Of a stretch of 64,000 nucleotides of DNA, positions 59,607 through 64,000 are shown piece by piece; the first letter of the stretch is position 1, and the number at the start of each line of letters is the position of its first letter. The stretch comes from Dipteris shenzhenensis (Eukaryota; Polypodiophyta; Polypodiopsida; Gleicheniales), in NCBI GenBank assembly GCA_047967505.1, contig CM106541.1; one strand, written 5' to 3'. Below the pieces are notes generated by a model, which searched no databases, was not told the origin of the DNA, and worked only from the letters and a program-made list of their open reading frames with translations. A program made the translations under genes and the position numbers.

Positions 59607-61259
59607 ATAAAAACACTACCTTGGCTTGTACAAAGGGGTATTGTGCAAGTCGCATAAGAACTCCACCCAGAATAGACGCCGTGGTCAATGAACCATGAAA
59701 CATCATGCTGATCAGACTTCCCCTGACTTCCTCAATTGAGTTGGAGTTTGATGGCCTCAACCAATCACAAGATCTAGCCAGCCCAGAAATGACCCTATCT
59801 GACAGATCCAACCCTGTCCCTTTGTATCCTGAGGCCATTTCTGAAATGTACGTGTCGCAACAAGATGCTGTCTGAGTGTGTCTTGGTACAACTGACTTAT
59901 CTTGATCTTGCCTGCACTTTGCAATGATATCTTCAGTTAACTGCTTCAGCTTAAAGCAATTCTTTCTATACGTTCTGAATCTCTGATTCCAAAATGGCAT
60001 AATGGAAAAGTTTGACCAAAAGCATGCTTCATTTGCAATAAGCAATAGCAGCTTCTTGAATTCATCCACAGCAGACCATGAAAGAAAGCTTTCTCCAAAC
60101 AAGGCCGTGCCAAGTACACTAAATGCTAAATGCTGGGAGACTGATTTACAGTCAACTTCAGCACCAAAAACATCAATGCTGGCACTCAATTTAAGTTGAT
60201 CAATCACTTTCTGGCAGATGGCCTCAACTCTGCCCATTGCCTTCCCATTAAACTCCTCGTTGAAGAGCAACCTTCTCTTGTTGGCCTGGAAGCCGTCCCC
60301 AAACAAAAAGGTTTATTTAGGCAGTGCGCTATACTCCCACAAGCACGTTCAACAAACGAAATATGATCTCCTTTCAAGAAAGCGAAAAATGCTGAGCATT
60401 AAGAAGAAGTTGAACAAGAGACTGAGCATAATAAGAACTGCTACTGATAAAAATTTGTCAAACCTCGGTAAAAGAAGCTGAAAAGACCGTACTCCTTCCA
60501 TAAGCTAAATGTAAGGCCTTTCCAATGCTAGGCAGTCTATCCTTGGCCTGCAGAAGCACTTCCTCAGCTAAGCTTAAATCTTTGATTGAAACAAGCAACT
60601 GAGTAGGTCCCAACCATAACCGAACCACGGGTCCATATTCCTTATGCAGCTTGCTCAGTAAAGCTGGAAAAAAGAGACCGAAGCATGTGTCGATATAGTT
60701 AAGATCCACTTTTCCAAAAGCCAAGAGTCAACGCTTTGAGCATTCGGACAAATTTATTTTAGAAAAAAAATCTAAAAGGAAATTGTAATATGAGAGAGAG
60801 TGATATGATCGGCCCACTGCTTTGAGGGATAATATGAGTGATATGATCGGCCCACTGAGATGAGTTTGTTTACGTCCATCTTATCCCTCAAAGCATACTC
60901 TTCACGAAGATCGGAAAACTTAGAGAGCAAAGTAACATACCATTGAACCCATCACGACCCCCCGCTTTGGCAATGGACGAGGAATGACCAGAGAGAGCAG
61001 AGGATGGAGGCCCAGGTATGCGGCTACCGAGTATCCACAACCAAAATAATTTCGCAACCCTCTTCAGAAGCACTCCTGTAGTGACAATAAAGAGAGCCCA
61101 CAAAATAGTATTGATCTCATGTATAGCGTATTGATGCAGGAAGGGAGGGCAACGAGCGTCAGAATCTTGAACGGAGACAGCTGCAATGCTGAAATTTGGA
61201 GCGAGCACTGTAGAATCGGGGGGGGCGGAACCCATCGCAGACAGTGACTTCAACATCAA
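44716..61259 (-). CDS. Cytochrome P450 gene, six exons found, C-terminal exon missing
   Basis: A P450 is a heme-thiolate monooxygenase of the ER membrane that oxidises small molecules with electrons from P450 reductase. Exons: 61259-60941, 60663-60464, 60285-59620, 55598-55448, 46306-46061, 44900-44716. All junctions have GT/AG and matching phases (1, 0, 0, 1, 1), giving 589 residues with no stop. A membrane anchor lies at about residues 50-72, followed by a PGPP hinge. The I-helix reads FHGSLTT (369-375), so the usual acidic residue is absent. The K-helix ExxR is ESAR (427-430), the PERF motif is FNPDRF (482-487), and the heme loop is FGMGPRSCVG with Cys567. About 72 residues separate PERF and heme loop, far more than usual. 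The last 25-40 residues are not located. The subfamily is not assigned; a CYP727-like type is a guess from memory. Alternative starts are the second codon or the ATG at 61235. Confidence 0.85.
44901..46060 (-). other. P450 intron 5 (1.16 kb)
   Basis: GT-AG intron. It includes a C17 tract at about 45069-45085 and a T15 run at about 45730-45744 that may be the poly(A) end of an old retroposon. No gene recognised. Confidence 0.75.
46061..46306 (-). CDS. P450 exon 5
   Basis: Begins after TTTTCTTGTACAG; codes for the beta strands and the PERF-like FNPDRF; ends GAAAAAG|GTAGCC in phase 1. Its last 40 codons form part of the unusual insert between PERF and heme loop. Confidence 0.85.
47508..47905 (+). 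repeat. Interspersed repeat X, most complete copy
   Basis: About 400 bp, matching 53262-53595 plus 53816-53900, 31348-31485 and, more weakly, 30465-30775. It contains no open frame and no obvious terminal inverted repeats or tRNA boxes. Class unknown. Confidence 0.8.
48364..49533 (+). repeat. Solo LTR with target duplication GAGAC
   Basis: 1,170 bp starting TGTCACATGCACC and ending GCATGTTACA, with imperfect inverted termini. Perfect 5-bp duplications GAGAC lie at 48359-48363 and 49534-49538. A TATA box CTATAAAAGG is at 48811-48820. No internal genes or second LTR, so recombination between LTRs removed the interior. The transcription direction is plus, opposite to the P450 gene whose intron 4 it occupies. 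Confidence 0.88.
48811..48820 (+). promoter_or_regulatory. TATA box of the solo LTR
   Basis: CTATAAAAGG, followed by a typical start region and a T/C-rich R/U5-like stretch. It could fire antisense transcripts across P450 intron 4. Confidence 0.5.
49873..49922. repeat. (GA)n microsatellite
   Basis: About 25 AG units on the plus strand inside P450 intron 4. Confidence 0.95.
50619..50775. repeat. Two-copy 78-bp tandem repeat
   Basis: CATAAAATCTTTAAAGTTTG begins each unit; the copies differ at about four bases. Confidence 0.9.
51100..51131. repeat. (CA)n run followed by T9
   Basis: Ten or so AC units, then a poly(T) stretch. It may mark the poly(A) end of a minus-strand retroposon. Confidence 0.8.
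51279..51378. repeat. Three-copy short tandem repeat
   Basis: Units contain CCTTAG.CACTTCAATTGTTTC, repeated three times with small changes. Confidence 0.8.
51551..51626. repeat. (CT)n microsatellite
   Basis: About 37 TC units. The preceding 40 bp (CATAGGCC...GCAGATG) weakly resemble the LINE 3' end seen at 52690 and 59540. Confidence 0.9.
51809..52741 (+). pseudogene. LINE 3' fragment with CCHC region, 3' UTR and (TC)n tail
   Basis: From 51809 an open frame of 56 codons encodes HKLRIEARRAAG and then CTLCQMEEIETEEHFLCVC, the cysteine/histidine motif near the C-terminus of many non-LTR reverse transcriptases, ending at a stop at 51977. Downstream come a second open stretch (52200-52523, 107 codons, Arg/Gln-rich, unrecognised) and an untranslated region ending in GTTAAT and (TC)n at 52698-52741. 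The 5' part with endonuclease and RT is missing, as is usual for 5'-truncated LINE copies. Confidence 0.65.
52742..52847. repeat. Identical 43-bp direct repeat
   Basis: Copies at 52742-52784 and 52805-52847 are identical, separated by 20 bp. They start immediately after the LINE (TC)n tail. Confidence 0.9.
53262..53900 (+). repeat. Interspersed repeat X, copy split by an insertion
   Basis: 53262-53595 and 53816-53900 together match 47508-47905. The intervening 220 bp are absent from the other copy, and the word CACTAAAGGAGA occurs on both sides of them. The last part of the insert (53745-53815) resembles 58080-58155. Confidence 0.8.
55448..55598 (-). CDS. P450 exon 4
   Basis: Begins after TTTTTCTCAG; codes for the J-K region and K-helix with ExxR (ESAR); ends CTTCATG|GTATTG in phase 1. 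Confidence 0.87.
55658..55682. repeat. (CT)n microsatellite
   Basis: Twelve or so CT units, about 60 bp upstream of exon 4 on the gene's strand. Confidence 0.9.
56700..57760 (-). pseudogene. Gypsy RT-RNase H fragment in P450 intron 3
   Basis: The minus strand encodes, in order, an RT palm end with DAVGKDPKKVVAI (near 57500), RT thumb traces with LGFVQFYTKCI (near 57440), an RNase H region with HALKAWRHYLYLL and VDINHNSLK (near 57100-57040), and GEDNKVADALSH (near 56960), the end of gypsy RNase H. Stops break every part. No integrase, gag or LTR was found. Confidence 0.7.
57845..58790 (+). pseudogene. Copia RT-RNase H fragment in P450 intron 3
   Basis: Plus strand. RT traces MDVKNAFL-like (57880) and ENKVCRLLKSI (57960), then a break of about 290 bp, then LYIDDLTI at the YVDD position (58305), HYFLTIEIWR (58410), GSLIYLTITQPHIS (58580) and ILKYLNGTWNLKY (58680). 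It is very decayed and lies opposite to most other elements here. Confidence 0.7.
59410..59604 (+). repeat. LINE 3' UTR and (TC)n tail beside P450 exon 3
   Basis: 59446-59550 matches 52587-52697 closely (shared GGCTTGTATGAGTTACCTT and GTCTCATAGGCCC). It ends in CTCCCTCCC and (TC)n at 59561-59604. It is a 5'-truncated copy of the same LINE family. The tail ends 16 bp from the 5' splice site of P450 intron 3. Confidence 0.75.
59620..60285 (-). CDS. P450 exon 3
   Basis: Begins after GGCTTCCAG; 222 codons covering helices C to J, including the atypical I-helix. The donor is GCCAAG|GTAGTG. A LINE (TC)n tail starts 16 bp beyond the donor. Confidence 0.87.
60464..60663 (-). CDS. P450 exon 2
   Basis: Begins after TTTTTTCCAG; codes for SKLHKEYGPVVRLWLGP and the B-C region; ends CCGAG|GTTTG in phase 0. 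Confidence 0.85.
60664..60940 (-). other. P450 intron 1 with a 15-bp inverted repeat
   Basis: 277 bp, GT-AG. It contains a 21-bp direct repeat (60799-60819, 60837-60857) and a perfect 15-bp inverted repeat (60818-60832 and 60881-60895). Confidence 0.8.
60941..61259 (-). CDS. P450 exon 1
   Basis: Codes for the N-terminus, the transmembrane anchor (TILWALFIVTTGVLL) and the proline hinge (IPGPP). The donor is CAATG|GTATGT, phase 1. The N-terminal extension before the anchor is about 50 residues, longer than typical. Confidence 0.8.
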
Positions 61260-61974
61260 TTACATAGATGGTGTAAACGACGCCTCCTTGTTCCAATTCC
61301 AAGCGAACATGCAATTTCCTAATTACATGACCGCGATTGAGGCAACTCTCTGCCCTTGATCAAGTATGCAACAACGAAACTTCTTCGAGCTGGCACAACT
61401 TGAGACGCAAATGTCTAGTGCAGGCCGAAAGCAAGAATGCCGGAAATGCCACTGGAGAAAGTATCCGAAGAAGCGTTTTCCGCTTAAAAAACAAGACTAA
61501 ATTGCCGTGAAAACGGGAGAGAGAGAGAGGATGGCACCACAATTGCAGGAAGGATGTTCTGTCCGGTGAAAAAAAACGAGGCGAACCTGCTGAAACCCGG
61601 ACAGGACCCGAACCTGAAGAGGAAAGGGGGCAAAATGAGGTCGAGAAGGGGGGAGGAAAGGGAGGAAGAGGCGAGAAGGGGTGTGGAAGCTAAAGGGGGG
61701 ATCAAATCGAGGGGAAATGCAAAGGGATGGAAGCTACTGTGCTCGAAATTGGAGCTCCGGCCGCCATAGCCGAGCTTGCGAAGAAGAAGATGATGAAAAA
61801 TAAGAAGAAACGAAGCAATTGAAGAAGACGATGACCGCCACCAGCGGCTATTGCCCGTCTCCCCCCCCACGTGGCGCCCTTCCCTCACCCTATCCCCTTT
61901 CGACACGTGGTCCTCCCACAACCCTTAACATGGGGGTTTGACAAGGAAGCGGGCTTTCCATGTTTCAAATATAA
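61260..61974 (-). promoter_or_regulatory. P450 5' UTR and promoter region
   Basis: The region upstream of the ATG is GC- and CT-rich. Two G-box cores CACGTGG occur at 61868-61874 and 61904-61910, a bZIP/bHLH binding site common in plant promoters. A TATA-like TTTATATTT lies near 61967-61975 on the minus strand. A 145-codon minus-strand frame (61921-61484) is Ser/Pro-rich and looks like untranslated leader. Confidence 0.45.
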
Positions 61975-61984
61975 ACTCGAGTTG

Positions 61985-62206
61985 GGCTAGTGGTTTGAGT
62001 GTTGGGCTGCCATCCCTCAAGTCATGGGTTCAAGTCTTGGAGGCTGGCGCATGGAGTCCTAGCTTGTGGTTGGGTGCATGTGTGTGGTGTGTGTGAATGC
62101 CACAGCTATGGACCCATTGCCCACTGGTCCAGGGCGAGGTGCCCCTCGATAGGACCAGGGGTGCGTGAGTGTCGTGTGGGTGTGTTCAAAAAAATATTAT
62201 ATATAT
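61985..62206 (+). mobile_element. tRNA-derived SINE with target duplication ACTCGAGTTG
   Basis: 222 bp flanked by a perfect 10-bp direct repeat (61975-61984 and 62207-62216). The 5' end holds an A box-like TAGTGGTTTGAGTG (61988) and a B box GGTTCAAGTCT (62027-62037), the internal RNA polymerase III promoter, about 30 bp apart. The 3' end is A/T-rich (CAAAAAAATATTATATATAT). It would be mobilised by a LINE protein. It sits about 730 bp upstream of the P450 start codon. Confidence 0.85.
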
Positions 62207-62216
62207 ACTCGAGTTG

Positions 62217-62990
62217 ACTTTTATGTATCTCCAAGTTGGCCGCATGCCACTATAGTATGCATCCTATCAAAGCTCCAAAGATGGCATTGCCACATAAACA
62301 CTGAGTCTGCAGAGGGGCAACACAATGGCGCGTTGGAGAGATTTTTACCTGCCTTGTCGGCTGTTGAGTAGCCTCTATGTGGTCAAAGTTGGAGATTGGA
62401 GCCACTCTCCTACCTTTGTTTTGCTACAACAGTCCTACAAAATCAGGAAATTAAATACGCCAGAGCAACCACTCCTTGCAACATTGGATTTCGAAACAAA
62501 GCGTATGGATGTTATAGCTGGCAACCTCGCATTGTCTTGTGCAAACACTACAACTTTTGCACAAGGCTAAAGATTATATAGCAAGCATGTTTGGTATTAC
62601 TATTTCCAACCGAGTACTATGGGTCTAAGGTTAGGTTCGATGCTCACATGGCCTATTCTAGATTGCCCACATTGTACCACATGCAGTCCCGACCCACTAG
62701 TGCAACATACATGATGTGATGAAGGTAAACAATCAATACCTAGTGATAAGGAGACTCTTGACTTGCATGTCAAGGCCTATGTGCCACACTATCAATCACT
62801 CAACCAATTGTGACCACATGATTTCATTGTGCAGTCAACATGGGGCTAGCTTTTAAACATGTTGGTTAACAAAATCCAAATCACCAAGTTAACAATCAAT
62901 ATATCTATCAATATTATGTACACCAAGAAAGGGGCAATCACTAGAATGGAAAACAATGTAATTACAAAGAATATGTTGATCTACCTATAG
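62217..62990. other. No gene recognised
   Basis: No domain or repeat pair was seen; short frames only. Confidence 0.4.
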
Positions 62991-62994
62991 CTAA

Positions 62995-63520
62995 TTGCTA
63001 CTACCATGCCAAAGCCAATATTGGAGGTCACTCTAGCCAATAAAACAAAGGGGGCAAAGTGAGGTAAAAATGTATAGGACTCAATGGACTTGATCTGTGG
63101 AGTGTACAACCCCTCTTACAAAGTAGCTCGAGTGTCTAATTACCATGCCAAAGGTGAGATGTGGAGGTCAATCTAGCCAATAAAATAGGAGGCAACAATG
63201 CATTGGACTCAATGGACTTAACCTATGGAGAGTACAACCCCTTGTACAAACTAGCTCGAGTGTCTCATTGCCATCGTCTTAGTTGCTATGATGCTACAAG
63301 TGAGCAAGGGGTTCTCTTCCATTTAGTTAAATCTAATATTTTCTTCGACCCAACATCACACAATTTCTTAGTGCTTTAAACGCCTTTTGGGACTAGACCT
63401 GTGGAGAGTACAACCCCTCCCTACAAACTAGCTTAGGTCCCTCTGCCATCATCTTTGTTGCTATGACGTTACAACTGAGCTAAGGGTTCTCTTCCATCAA
63501 ACAGAATCTAACGCTTGCTT
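62995..63520. repeat. Diverged direct repeats, three partial units
   Basis: Units at about 63000-63140, 63141-63275 and 63395-63500 share GTGGAGAGTACAACCCCT, ACAAACTAGCT and, in two, CATGCCAAAG and TCTAGCCAATAAAA. GGGTTCTCTTCCAT recurs at about 63310 and 63488. No coding signal. Confidence 0.7.
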
Positions 63521-64000
63521 TGACCCCATAACTTGAAGCTCCATAGGTTGGTAACCAATTCCAAGAAGTCACCACTATCTCAATCTTCCTCAAGAACAAG
63601 TAGTGTGATCCAAGTAGCATGCAATGTGGAAGAAGTGGCGTGTCAATTTTATCATGACTATTTTTTCAACATGACACCTGATTCGTCAAATGCCCAATCT
63701 AGATCCTATCATGTTTTCGTGCTATTTTTTTGCCACTCTATGCAATTAATTTATGGGCATTTGGCATGAGCATTTATTTGCATTATAATACTAATTTTCA
63801 TCTTTGACATGTTTCTTTCAACTTTTGATATAGATATTCAGCGTTCATCAATTTCATGGTATGCACCACCACTTGGAGTCTCAAAAGATGTGCATGATTC
63901 ATTTTAAGTCTTGAGCTCTATTTGTTTCCCGATAGGCTTGCTTAATATCTTTGAAAATTTTCTTAGAGGCATAGTCAACTAGAACACTCAACTTTCAGGG
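63521..64000. other. Right edge, no gene recognised
   Basis: AT-rich sequence with short frames only. Confidence 0.4.

Larger units (their letters stand above)
55599..59619 (-). other. P450 intron 3 (4.0 kb), filled with transposon fragments
   Basis: Contains from right to left a LINE tail (59410-59604), a plus-strand copia RT/RNase H fragment (57845-58790), a minus-strand gypsy RT/RNase H fragment (56700-57760), and a (CT)n run at 55658-55682. The stretch at 55700-56650 has no recognised gene. Confidence 0.8.

Noticed and set aside
61484-61921. 145-codon minus-strand frame upstream of the P450
   Set aside because: Ser/Pro/Leu-rich, over G-boxes and CT-rich leader; more likely promoter and 5' UTR than a gene.
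61985-62050. Functional tRNA gene
   Set aside because: A and B boxes are present, but the sequence does not fold into a full cloverleaf by eye and it lies within a SINE with target duplications.

Overview
The window is nuclear DNA of a land plant with a large, repeat-rich genome. The evidence is Ty1/copia elements primed by the initiator-methionine tRNA, Ty3/gypsy remnants, a tRNA-derived SINE, LINE 3' ends with (TC)n tails, and one spliced cytochrome P450 gene whose introns reach 9 kb. A fern, lycophyte or gymnosperm would fit, but nothing read here fixes the species. No rRNA gene, functional tRNA gene, CRISPR array or operon was seen.

Layout. 1-5254: 5' half of a decayed copia element (A), running off the left edge. 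5285-8990: protein kinase-like pseudogene on the minus strand, split by a young gag-only LTR element (B, 6203-8881, target duplication TCCCA). 9010-10520: decayed gypsy-type gag, followed by a CCTAA-like tract and a 290-bp G-rich tract. 11200-14032: old repeat debris, including a LINE remnant. 14033-19571: near-complete copia element C (duplication AGGAC). 21882-28103: near-complete copia element D (duplication TAGAT). 28104-34060: diverged repeats. 34070-37108 and onward from 39085: very decayed copia element E, interrupted by F (37109-39084), a copia copy that lost everything between its 5' LTR and reverse transcriptase. 41037-43070: copia/gypsy debris.

44716-61259 (minus strand) is the only apparently functional host gene: a P450 with six exons that join in phase and hold the K-helix ExxR, PERF-like and heme-cysteine motifs. 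Its last coding exon was not found. Intron 4 contains a 1,170-bp solo LTR (duplication GAGAC), a LINE 3' fragment and copies of an unclassified repeat. Intron 3 contains gypsy and copia reverse transcriptase fragments and a LINE tail that stops 16 bp from the 5' splice site. A SINE (duplication ACTCGAGTTG) lies upstream of two G-boxes in the likely promoter. The right end (62217-64000) is diverged repeat DNA.

Almost every LTR element and the P450 gene point to the minus strand; the solo LTR, the LINE pieces and one copia fragment are on the plus strand. Splice sites, boundaries and target duplications were read by eye from the sequence. Family names come from motif recognition, not from a database search.
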